Positions 9,022 through 16,527 of a DNA stretch of 64,000 nucleotides are shown here, one piece after another; within the stretch, counting starts at the first letter, position 1, and each line of letters opens with the position of its first letter. The DNA lies in contig JBBCJR010000007.1 in NCBI GenBank assembly GCA_037190805.1, positions 1 to 64,000 on the forward strand. The letters run 5' to 3'. The notes below the pieces were generated by a model. That model saw only the letters and a program-made list of their open reading frames with translations, did no database searches and had not been told where the DNA came from. The position numbers and the translations under genes were made by a program. Source of the DNA: JBBCJR01 sp037190805 (GTDB lineage Bacteria > Pseudomonadota > Alphaproteobacteria > Sphingomonadales > Sphingomonadaceae).

Positions 9022-9141
9022 GGGCCGTAATAGCGGGCATCATTGCCCGCATAAACAGTGCCACTCGGCGCGGTTAAAAATGCGGTCCCGCATCTCGAAC
9101 TGCTCGTTGGTCGCGAAATCCGTGCCCATATTCACGCCCAT
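8988..9141 (-). pseudogene. Small broken ORF, one-base frameshift
   Basis: From an ATG at 9141 the minus strand encodes MGVNMGTDFATNEQFEMRDR and IFNR. Skipping one base then gives PSGTVYAGNDARYYGPCGAT, FLLVSR and a stop at 8988-8990. The two halves read as one small protein of about 50 residues split by a single extra base. It begins 33 bases after the stop of the small gene at 9174-9341, which could be its operon partner. Family unknown; low certainty because short frames in GC-rich DNA easily look coding. Confidence 0.3.
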
Positions 9142-9173
9142 TCCCGCCAAGCGTGAGCGATAGCGGCTGGGCC

Positions 9174-9341
9174 TTAATTTGGTTCCTGATCGGCCACGCG
9201 CAGCTGAATAATTCTGCGCTGGTAACGCTCAGCAAGATCGTCATGAATGCGGGCAATTGTCGAGTCGCGTGCCGCCTTTGCCTGCGCCCTGCTCTCTTCA
9301 CATCTGCGAACGAGATATTCTCTCTCTTGTATAACGGACAT
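9174..9341 (-). CDS. Small charged helical protein, 55 residues
   Basis: ATG at 9341 with an excellent RBS (ACGGAGGCAGCT just upstream) opens a 55-codon frame: MSVIQEREYLVRRCEESRAQ, then AKAARDSTIARIHDDLAERY, then QRRIIQLRVADQEPN and TAA. It is dense in Arg, Glu and Asp with heptad-like hydrophobic spacing, so a single long helix or coiled coil is likely. No function known. The strength of the RBS and the lack of a competing frame make it a real small gene rather than a chance frame. Confidence 0.6.
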   Translation of the reverse strand: MSVIQEREYLVRRCEESRAQAKAARDSTIARIHDDLAERYQRRIIQLRVADQEPN

Positions 9342-9389
9342 AGCTGCCTCCGTTAGAAGCGTGACATATTGCCGTCGCTCAGCGTCATT

Positions 9390-9532
9390 TCAATCCGGTA
9401 TGGGGCTAAAATGCTCCTCCCCATCAACCGAGTCAAAATCCCTAGAACTCAGCTGAACGACTCCATCGGGATTATCGGGAGCGAAGGCTTCGAGGAGAGG
9501 ATCTACGTTCCGCCCTCAGGTTGAGATGGCAT
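9390..9532 (-). pseudogene. Short acidic ORF broken by a missing base
   Basis: MPSQPEGG from an ATG at 9532 runs into a stop after one more codon. One base earlier the frame continues as NVDPLLEAFAPDNPDGVVQL, then SSRDFDSVDGEEHFSPIPD and TGA at 9390-9392. The second segment is strongly protein-like but has no start codon of its own. The total of 143 bases is one short of a whole number of codons, consistent with one lost base. About 47 residues if restored; function unknown. Confidence 0.35.
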
Positions 9533-9811
9533 CGGAACATCCGCTACCCAGCACGAATTTGTTTGCGTGGTATAAAATGACGACGCGTTCCCTAAGCTGA
9601 GCGCAACATTCACCGGCGCGGCGGGCGCAGCGATCGAGCGTGGCGGGTGCAATCCCACGATCTCCATCGTCGCCCAGTTCGTCGAAGCGTTGAGTTTAGC
9701 TCCGCACATTCTGCCGCTGCCCAAACCCCCGGAATGTCGGGCGCTCAAAATAGCACTGTGCCTCTATTCGCCCGCGTCACAACAGCGCGCTCACCCAGCT
9801 TCGCTGAAAAG

Positions 9812-12583
9812 TCATTCACTTGATTCGTCCAGCACTTCGCGGACCCGGATGGCCAGATCCTCGATCGTAAAGGGCTTGCCGATCAAGTGGACGTCCCGAT
9901 CGAGGACGCCGTTGTGAACGACGGCATTGCGTGTATAGCCGGTCGTGAACAGCACCTTCAGCTTCGGTCTATGTCTACAGGCCTCCTCCGCGAGCTTTTT
10001 GCCATTGATCTCTGGCATCACCACGTCGGTGAACATCAGAGCAATCTCTGGATGCTCGTCGAGCAGCTTCAGAGCCGACGTAGCGCCGTCAGCCTCGAAA
10101 ACGTGATAACCGAGTTCAGTCAACGCCTCGACCGAGAATTGCCTGACCGCGGCCTCATCTTCGACTACCAGAATGACCTCCTGGCTCTCTCCGAACGGAA
10201 CGCCGCCGGCAGATTGAAGGTCATTGGCTTCTTCGACGGCGCCGACCATGCGAGGCAGATAAACCTTGATGGTGGTGCCCTCGCCGATCTCCGAATAGAT
10301 TTTCACATGGCCGCCCGACTGCTTTACGAATCCATAGACTTGGGAAAGGCCGAGCCCGGTGCCGCGTCCGACTTCCTTTGTTGTGAAGAACGGATCAAAG
10401 GCTTTCGCGATAACCTCAGGCGACATGCCTTCACCCGTGTCGGACACGGCAATCATCACATACTGGCCGGCAGGAACACCGATATGATTGGCGGCATAGC
10501 GCTGGTCGAGATGGCAGTTGGCAGTTTCGATCGTTAGGCGTCCACCTTCGGGCATGGCATCGCGCGCATTGACGGCGAGGTTGAGGATGACATTTTCGAG
10601 TTGATTGGGATCGGCGTAGGTTTTCCAGAGGCCGCCGGCCAATACGGTTTCGGGACGGATATCGCCCCCAAGGGAATGGCGCAGCAAATCGGACATTCCC
10701 GCAACCAACTTGTTGGCGTCAACAGCTGCGGGCTTGAGGGGCTGCTGGCGCGAGAACGCCAGCAGGCGCTGGGTGAGTTGCGCGGCGCGGCGCGCACCGT
10801 CATTGGCTGCGTCGACATAACGTTTGGCACGCGCATCGCTGTCGCCGATCCGTCGTGCAAGAAGGTCGAGTGATCCCACGACAACCGCCAGCATATTGTT
10901 GAAATCGTGCGCGATCCCGCCGGTCAACTGCCCGACCGCTTCCATCTTCTGGCTCTGGCGCAACGTCTCCTCGACCTTTGCGCGCTCGGCAACTTCTTCC
11001 GCGACGCGGCTTTCGAGACGGTCGTTGAGCTCGCGCAACTCCGCTTCAACCGACTTGCGAGCCGTTACATCGATGGCCACGCCGACGACGCGAATACAGC
11101 GGCCGTCCTCGAATAATCCACGTCCCTTCGCAGCGACCCATCGCGTGACACCGTCTTCTTTGCCGATGGTGCGATATTCGACATCGTAGAGCGCGCGCCG
11201 GTCCGGGTCGGCAGCGGCAGCAAAGGCAGCCGCTGTCTTGCCATGATCATCTGGATGAAGACCTGCGTAAAAATCGTCTAACGATACCGGCACATCGGGG
11301 GAAATGCCGAACATGGCCTTTGTGCGCCCTGGCCAGATCAGCAGATCATTCACCAGGTCGACGTCCCAAAAGCCGATGTCGGACGCGTCGGTCGCGAGCC
11401 GCAAGCGCTCCTCGCTTTCCAGGAGGGCTGCCTCCGCCGCCTTGCGCTCAGTGAGGTCGAGCATTGCGCCGATCATGCGGAGCGGTTCGCCCTTTGCTCC
11501 CCGCAGCACGGTACCGCGATCAAGGACCGAGGCGTAGCTGCCGTCCGCGCGGCAGAAGCGATATTCGTCGAGCCAGGTGTTACCACCCTGGTCGATGATC
11601 GCGTGAATGCTCGCATCGATGCGCGCCCGATCGTCGGGATGAATATGATCGAGCCACCACTGGGCAGTCGTTTCGGTCAGTTGATGACCGAAACGGGTTG
11701 CGAGGGCTTCGTTCCAGATGACATGGCCGTCTTCCATCCGCCAGTCCCAGATGGCATCGTTGGTGGCCCGCGCCGCCAGCCGGTAACGTTCCTCAATCTC
11801 GCGATGACTTGCTTCGGCCGCCTTGCGATCGGTAATGTCAAGCGATGCTCCGACTAGGCCGATAATCTGATTATCGGCATCGCGCAGAGGAGCCTTGGTG
11901 GACAGCCAGATTGCGCGCCGGCCATCAGGGAAGTTGACCTCTTCTTCGAGTTGTTCAGAGGCGCCGGAGGTCATGATCCGCTGATCGGTCGCCATGACCG
12001 CAGCTGCCTGATCCGGGTCGTCAAGTAGCTCGGCGTCGGTTCGCCCGATATAAAACTCAGGGGGTTTTCCGATCAGCTCTGTGGCGCCGCGGTTGCCGAT
12101 CAGCAGGCGACCTTCCCGATCCTTGGCGTAGACGACCCCAGGCACGGCTTCGACGAACGTCCTCAGGAGGGTTTCTGCACGGTCACGCTCGGCCTGCAAT
12201 CGCCGCCGTTCCTCAATGTCAACTATTACGCCAGAGAAACGAACCGCCTTGCCGGTGTCGTCACGATCGACCTGTCCATTCGCCTCGATCCAACGATATT
12301 GACCATCTTCGCGTCGGACCCGGTACTGATGGGCATAACGCCCCCCCTGGGCGAGGGCATGGCCAATAGCTTCGATGAGACCGATCTTGTCATCGGGGTG
12401 AACCGATGCAACGACCTGCTCGAGGTTTAATCCTTCTCGTCCAAGCGCCGGATCAATACCGAAAGCGCGAGCGAATGCCTCATCGACGGTCAAACGATCG
12501 GTAGGGACATCCCAGAACCAGGTTCCGAGGATCGCTCCAGCCGACAGCGCGAGCTGCACCCGCTCGCTATCAAGCTTCGGCAT
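9812..12583 (-). CDS. Multi-PAS hybrid histidine kinase with C-terminal receiver
   Basis: 923 residues, no membrane segments, so probably a cytoplasmic sensor. At least four successive PAS/PAC modules occupy about 10-530 (recurring WDVP/WDWR starts and VIVDIEERR, LDITDRKAAE, LDLTERKAAE, IDVTARKSVE ends). A coiled segment, HisKA with GGIAHDFNN, and HATPase with NLAVNARDAMPEGG, DTGEGM and GRGTGLGLS follow. The C-terminal receiver (about 800-920) has VVEDEAAVR, the phospho-acceptor Asp in MFTDVVMP, TTGY and the GKPF Lys, so this receiver is intact, unlike the one at 3.8 kb. No response regulator or output gene is adjacent. The signal may be redox, light or small molecules; PAS cofactors cannot be read here. 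Confidence 0.92.
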   Translation of the reverse strand: MPKLDSERVQLALSAGAILGTWFWDVPTDRLTVDEAFARAFGIDPALGREGLNLEQVVASVHPDDKIGLIEAIGHALAQGGRYAHQYRVRREDGQYRWIEANGQVDRDDTGKAVRFSGVIVDIEERRRLQAERDRAETLLRTFVEAVPGVVYAKDREGRLLIGNRGATELIGKPPEFYIGRTDAELLDDPDQAAAVMATDQRIMTSGASEQLEEEVNFPDGRRAIWLSTKAPLRDADNQIIGLVGASLDITDRKAAEASHREIEERYRLAARATNDAIWDWRMEDGHVIWNEALATRFGHQLTETTAQWWLDHIHPDDRARIDASIHAIIDQGGNTWLDEYRFCRADGSYASVLDRGTVLRGAKGEPLRMIGAMLDLTERKAAEAALLESEERLRLATDASDIGFWDVDLVNDLLIWPGRTKAMFGISPDVPVSLDDFYAGLHPDDHGKTAAAFAAAADPDRRALYDVEYRTIGKEDGVTRWVAAKGRGLFEDGRCIRVVGVAIDVTARKSVEAELRELNDRLESRVAEEVAERAKVEETLRQSQKMEAVGQLTGGIAHDFNNMLAVVVGSLDLLARRIGDSDARAKRYVDAANDGARRAAQLTQRLLAFSRQQPLKPAAVDANKLVAGMSDLLRHSLGGDIRPETVLAGGLWKTYADPNQLENVILNLAVNARDAMPEGGRLTIETANCHLDQRYAANHIGVPAGQYVMIAVSDTGEGMSPEVIAKAFDPFFTTKEVGRGTGLGLSQVYGFVKQSGGHVKIYSEIGEGTTIKVYLPRMVGAVEEANDLQSAGGVPFGESQEVILVVEDEAAVRQFSVEALTELGYHVFEADGATSALKLLDEHPEIALMFTDVVMPEINGKKLAEEACRHRPKLKVLFTTGYTRNAVVHNGVLDRDVHLIGKPFTIEDLAIRVREVLDESSE

Positions 12584-12689
12584 CGATTTTCCATAATCTT
12601 GGAGAGCTGTCGGCGACCGATCTCAAAATTGAGTCTCCTGATCAATTTACCACGCTATATCCATGACATATGCCATGATCCAGCCTCAG

Positions 12690-13166
12690 CTAGGTCACAG
12701 GATTATCGGGACGGATGATGTCGTCATCACTTTTCCGGATGAAGCTGATCTTCCCTTCCGGTTCGAGAATCCCCCACGCTACATCCTTGATCGCACTGAT
12801 GCCCGCCAGCCGCATCTCGGATTCGATCTCTCGGCGAGAGAGGCGGTCGCGTCGTAAACTTGCTTCGATCAACATGCCATTGTGGATCAGGACTCGCGGC
12901 TCGCCCTCGATAACTCGTGCTGCGCGAGGCGAGAGATAGACAGCCCAACTCAGCATCACCGTCCAGAAAGCGAAGGTAGCAATCGCCAGGCTGGCGCCTG
13001 TAAGACTGAAATCGTTATGCGTAATGCCCTGCTGAATAAGATCTCCGACGACGATCAGCATGACCAACTCGAACGGGGTCATCTGTCCTAGCTCCCGCTT
13101 GCCCAACAGTCTCAACAGCCCGAACAGGATAGCAAACATGACGGTCGCGCGCAGGACGATGTCCAT
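12690..13166 (-). CDS. DUF421 (YetF-like) membrane protein
   Basis: 158 residues. Two to three transmembrane helices at the N-terminus with the family hallmark LLRLLGKRELGQMTPFELV are followed by a soluble domain with EGEPRVLIHNG and LSRREIESEMRLAGISAIKD, typical of DUF421/YetF proteins. Related proteins in Bacillus are linked to spore germination, but the bacterial family as a whole has no clear role. The start ATG overlaps the stop of the upstream gene (13166), so the pair is coupled. The stop lies about 105 bases from the hybrid kinase start and may be independent of it. Confidence 0.88.
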   Translation of the reverse strand: MDIVLRATVMFAILFGLLRLLGKRELGQMTPFELVMLIVVGDLIQQGITHNDFSLTGASLAIATFAFWTVMLSWAVYLSPRAARVIEGEPRVLIHNGMLIEASLRRDRLSRREIESEMRLAGISAIKDVAWGILEPEGKISFIRKSDDDIIRPDNPVT

Positions 13167-13690
13167 TAGGGAAGTACCGTGATGGTGAGAGGTATCTGCG
13201 TCAGCAATATCTGACCATCGAGCACTCCGACTGAACCCCTCGTACCTGCGAACAGAGGGGGATTGATTTGACCGTCGACCTTGATGTCGAGAGTCTCGCC
13301 CTGCCTCAAGGCGCCATATTCGAAGTGAAACGCACCGGCTTCCGCTCTTTCCTCGCGCGCGGCCGGGATCATCGTATTAATGGTCATATCTCGCCACAGC
13401 CTCCCCGGAACGACAAGAGTGGCGTTTCTTATAGGTTGCCCCGCGACAAGGCGGATGCGCATCTCAAAAAACTCACCACTACGGATTACACGCGGCGTGG
13501 TGATTTCAAGGCGCACCCTGGTCGATTCTGCACTTAGCGGTCTTGTCTTTCCCCCGCCAAAGGCACCCAACAGGGCAGCGGCCATTACAGCTGCGAGCAG
13601 CGCGAGTGAAATCCAGTTTGGGCCACCAGCCCTTAAATGGCGCGGCGCGATCCCGTCGGGAGGCTGAATTTGGTTCGCATGATTTGACAT
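13166..13690 (-). CDS. Membrane-anchored protein coupled to DUF421 gene
   Basis: About 174 residues from MSNHANQIQPPDG (ATG at 13690); a longer frame to 13792 is possible, and no strong RBS decides it. One transmembrane helix (ISLALLAAVMAAALLGAFGG) near residues 27-46 is followed by a beta-rich extracytoplasmic domain (RLEITTPRVIRSGEFFEMR, VVPGRLWRDMTINTMIPA, GALRQGETLDIKVDG). It resembles immunoglobulin-like or FixH-like periplasmic folds, but I cannot name a family. Its stop overlaps the DUF421 start as TAATG, so the two are likely a complex. The gene is divergent from the SDR gene at 13782. Confidence 0.7.
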   Translation of the reverse strand: MSNHANQIQPPDGIAPRHLRAGGPNWISLALLAAVMAAALLGAFGGGKTRPLSAESTRVRLEITTPRVIRSGEFFEMRIRLVAGQPIRNATLVVPGRLWRDMTINTMIPAAREERAEAGAFHFEYGALRQGETLDIKVDGQINPPLFAGTRGSVGVLDGQILLTQIPLTITVLP

Positions 13691-13737
13691 CGGATCGCAG
13701 TTCAAACGAGGGATCAGCAAGTAAGTTGCCTCAACCC

Positions 13738-13762
13738 GGAACTGGACACATGACTGCCGGTT
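13738..13762 (+). promoter_or_regulatory. Candidate EcfG-type promoter of the SDR gene
   Basis: GGAAC at 13738-13742, 16 bases, then GGTT at 13759-13762, close to the EcfG consensus GGAAC-N16/17-cGTT. It lies 20 bases before the SDR ATG at 13782. The gene family (YghA-like SDR) is often stress-induced in alphaproteobacteria, which agrees with the site. Confidence 0.4.
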
Positions 13763-13781
13763 GATGCTGCGGAGGAGCGGC

Positions 13782-14633
13782 ATGGCCCACACTGCTGATA
13801 TGATCCATGAAGACGCATTGCCGGGTGATGAGCATTCGCTTCATCCTAAACCCAAATGGCAGCCGCGCTATCCTGGGTCAGGACGACTTTCCGGCAAAGT
13901 AGCGCTGATTACCGGTGGAGACAGCGGTATTGGTCGCGCCGTGGCTGCGCTTTACGCCCGCGAGGGCGCCGACGTAGCCATTCTTTATCTGCTCGAAGAT
14001 GGCGACGCGAAGGAAACAAAGCATATCGTGGAGGCGGAAGGGCGTCGCGCGATCATGATCAAGGCAGATGTTGGGGCCAAGAAGATGTGCGAGGGGGCGG
14101 TTAAGCAGGTGATCGAGGCGTTCGGCCAGCTCGACATCGTGGTCAACAATGCCGGCGAGCAGCATCCGGACAAAGATATCCGTGACATTACTGAGGAGCA
14201 GCTGCAGCGCACGTTCCAGACTAATATCTTCGGCATGTTCTATCTGGTGCAGGCCGCACTTCCGTATCTTCGCGAAGGCGCAGCGATTATCAACTGTACA
14301 TCGGTGACTATGTATCAGCGATCCAAGGAACTCCTTGACTATTCGAGCACTAAGGGAGCGATTACTGCCTTTACGCGCTCGTTGTCAGAGAATCTGGTTG
14401 GAAAGGGCATTCGAGTGAACGCGGTTGCGCCCGGCCCCATTTGGACCCCGCTCAACCCCTGTGGTGGCGCCTCTCCTGAGAAGCTCGAAACCTTCGGTGA
14501 GAACACGCCGATGGGTCGTCCTGGTCAACCTAATGAAGTTGCACCCAGCTTCCTGTTCCTCGCCTGCGAGGATTCAAGCTACATGTCGGGTCAGGTGCTC
14601 CATCCCAATGGCGGCACGATCATCAACGGCTAG
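13782..14633 (+). CDS. SDR family oxidoreductase (YghA-like)
   Basis: 283 residues from ATG at 13782, chosen because GGAGGAG sits just upstream. After an N-terminal tail with HPKPKWQPRYPGSGRLSGK, typical of YghA/YhdF-type SDRs, the NAD(P)-binding motif TGGDSGIGRA, NNAGEQ, catalytic Ser in NCTSV and Tyr-Lys in YSSTK are all present, then AVAPGPIWTPLNP and the C-terminal HPNGGTIING. It is predicted to reduce aldehydes or ketones with NADPH in the cytoplasm. Substrate unknown. An EcfG-like promoter immediately upstream suggests control by the general stress response. Confidence 0.92.
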   Translation: MAHTADMIHEDALPGDEHSLHPKPKWQPRYPGSGRLSGKVALITGGDSGIGRAVAALYAREGADVAILYLLEDGDAKETKHIVEAEGRRAIMIKADVGAKKMCEGAVKQVIEAFGQLDIVVNNAGEQHPDKDIRDITEEQLQRTFQTNIFGMFYLVQAALPYLREGAAIINCTSVTMYQRSKELLDYSSTKGAITAFTRSLSENLVGKGIRVNAVAPGPIWTPLNPCGGASPEKLETFGENTPMGRPGQPNEVAPSFLFLACEDSSYMSGQVLHPNGGTIING

Positions 14634-14638
14634 CTCAA

Positions 14639-15853
14639 TCAAAAACGGTAAGGATCGAAGCAGGCGGCATCAGGGTCTTCATCTCCCGCGATCGCCCGTT
14701 CCAGGAGTTGAGCAGCCAGCGCCGCAAAGGCGATGCCATTGCCGCCAAAGCCGGCCGATAGCCACAGATGGGGCAGTGTTGCGCTCCGCCCGATTGCCGG
14801 AAGCCCGTCAGGCGAGCTGCCAAATATCGCAGCCCATTTTCGATCAATCGTAATTTTGCTGCCCAGCAGAGCCTCAAGCTTAGCAGCGATGCGGCCAGCG
14901 CTCCTTTCGAGCAAGCGATCCCGCACCGCAGGGTCGGAGGAGTCGATATCTTCCCCACCGGCGATAACTCGCCCCTCGGTGTTGGTGCGCACGTAGAGGT
15001 AGGGGTCTGCAGCCTCCCAGATCATGACATTTTCGCGCCATCGTGGGGCGACCTTGGGAGGCGTTGCGATGGCGAAGGTCGAGAGAAGTTTGAAAGCCGG
15101 CGGCAAGAACAATGTCGCGCGCTCGTAACCAGTTGCCAGAATGACATGGCGCGCCTGACACGTGCGGCCATCAGCGGTTTCGAGCATAATCCCGCCTTTC
15201 ACGGGATGGAGACCGGTAATATCTGCCGGATAGCACAGCGCTGCACCGCGTGCGATCGCGCGGTCGATCAAGGCATGACACAGACAAACCGGATCGATCT
15301 CGAACCCTCCGTTGGACAGGATCGCAGCGCGAGGCGCGATCCCAAACCGCTCTCCGACCTGATCTGCAGTTAAGAATTCCGACGGTAGGCCGTGGTCCTG
15401 ATGGAGCGCAGCTTCCTTACGAAGGCGCTGCGCATCGAGAAGATTTCCCTCAAGATAAAGCGTCTGCCGCTCCACCCGCTTTCCGCTATCGCCCAGCCCG
15501 TCAATGCGGGCGGCGAAATCCCTCACTGCTCCATAGACGCGCCGCCATCGGCGCGCCGCCTCTGTCTCTCCAAGACGCGCGCCGAGTTCAAGAAGGGGGA
15601 CATCCATTGCCCACATGATTTCGGCGGTTGAAGCCGCTGTACTGCCACATCCTGGCGGGCGGCGATCGAACAGCGCCATATTAGGCCAAACATTTGTGAG
15701 ACGCTCTGCCAGGACCGCTCCCATGATCCCCGATCCGAGGATCGCAATGTCTATAGGCTCGTCGGGCAAGGGGGTAGGCGCCGGAGGTGACCAATCGGAT
15801 TCCGCCCAGGGAGCTTGTCCCGTGCGAAGATCATGCGCTTCACTCAGCGGCAT
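14639..15853 (-). CDS. FAD-dependent oxidoreductase (DAO superfamily)
   Basis: About 404 residues from ATG 15853. The Rossmann motif IAILGSGIMGAVLAERL (about residue 33) and the second FAD block ARHVILATGYERATLFLP place it in the D-amino-acid-oxidase/glycine-oxidase superfamily (also GlpD- and puuB-like gamma-glutamylputrescine oxidases). C-terminal LPHLWLSAGFGGNGIAFA is the conserved FAD-contacting end. It oxidises a C-N bond of an amine or amino acid; the substrate is unknown. It converges on the SDR gene with only five bases between stops. No clear RBS at the chosen start, so the start is uncertain. Confidence 0.85.
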   Translation of the reverse strand: MPLSEAHDLRTGQAPWAESDWSPPAPTPLPDEPIDIAILGSGIMGAVLAERLTNVWPNMALFDRRPPGCGSTAASTAEIMWAMDVPLLELGARLGETEAARRWRRVYGAVRDFAARIDGLGDSGKRVERQTLYLEGNLLDAQRLRKEAALHQDHGLPSEFLTADQVGERFGIAPRAAILSNGGFEIDPVCLCHALIDRAIARGAALCYPADITGLHPVKGGIMLETADGRTCQARHVILATGYERATLFLPPAFKLLSTFAIATPPKVAPRWRENVMIWEAADPYLYVRTNTEGRVIAGGEDIDSSDPAVRDRLLERSAGRIAAKLEALLGSKITIDRKWAAIFGSSPDGLPAIGRSATLPHLWLSAGFGGNGIAFAALAAQLLERAIAGDEDPDAACFDPYRF

Positions 15854-16001
15854 TGACCGGACTTTTCGGTCAGATCGAGCGCCCAATATTTGCCAATTAT
15901 TTGGTTCCTATCCTTGCCGAAATGATGACGTTCACGAAGGAAGGAATTGAGCCCGCCATATGCAATTGGTGCGAACTCCCCTGACCCGTGCGGCACAACG
16001 G

Positions 16002-16032
16002 AAAAACAGCCCCTTGCATTCGCAAGGGGCTG
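16002..16032 (-). terminator. Rho-independent terminator of the CsbD-like gene
   Basis: CAGCCCCTTGC (16007-16017), loop ATTC, GCAAGGGGCTG (16022-16032): a perfect 11-bp GC-rich stem. On the minus strand it is followed by five T residues (A run at 16002-16006). It starts eight bases after the stop of the small gene at 16040, so it ends that transcript. Confidence 0.9.
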
Positions 16033-16039
16033 TCTGGGG

Positions 16040-16225
16040 TCAGTCTTCAGGATGACCTGTCCCGGGGCTCGTCGTTTTGGGCGCCTTGCCATCTTCGATG
16101 CGTCCTTCATTGCGAAGGTTGCGACCCTCCTGCGCCTTTTTCTGGCTTTCCGGTGACTGCCCGTGCTCAAAAGCCTCTTCCTTAATGAAGCCAGCTGCTT
16201 CCTTAATTTTACCCTCGACACTCAT
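16040..16225 (-). CDS. CsbD-like small stress protein
   Basis: 61 residues from ATG 16225 (AAGGG upstream). The sequence MSVEGKIKEAAGFIKEEAFE is followed by a hydrophilic tail (KAQEGRNLRNEGRIEDGKAP). The N-terminal helix resembles CsbD-family stress proteins, while the tail resembles short sphingomonad stress proteins with the same RNEGRxEDGK pattern. It lacks Cys, Trp and Tyr and is very hydrophilic, probably natively flexible. An EcfG-like promoter and a strong terminator bracket it as a single-gene unit. Function in stress tolerance is inferred. Confidence 0.75.
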   Translation of the reverse strand: MSVEGKIKEAAGFIKEEAFEHGQSPESQKKAQEGRNLRNEGRIEDGKAPKTTSPGTGHPED

Positions 16226-16275
16226 CGTTCGAATCCCTTCGACATTCATCACGACAGCATGTGATGGCCATAAAA

Positions 16276-16301
16276 GCGCCCAGTATGGCGCTTTGGTTCC
16301 A
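16276..16301 (-). promoter_or_regulatory. Candidate EcfG-type promoter with hairpin
   Basis: On the minus strand GGAAC (16297-16301), 17 bases, then CGCT (16276-16279), one mismatch from the EcfG -10 CGTT. It lies about 50 bases before the CsbD-like start. The spacer also holds an 8-bp stem (AAAGCGCC at 16274-16281 with GGCGCTTT at 16288-16295), so a hairpin could form in either strand. Confidence 0.4.
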
Positions 16302-16527
16302 ATAGGTTAGCAGGATTACGTGACCGAAAGAGAGTAAGCGGCGTACTCCATCAGCGCAGCTCTTTGCGTCCGTCGCATGATCAGCAAAGCTGACAAGGTC
16401 ACCGCTAGAAAAGTCGAACAGGCGGAAACATCAGCGGTGGAGACAGTTGATCTCCCATTCGGGAGGCGCCTCCCGGGTCAACGGCGGCTCAGCGAGAGCT
16501 CCAAATATCAGCCTTTCCGGAGTCCTG

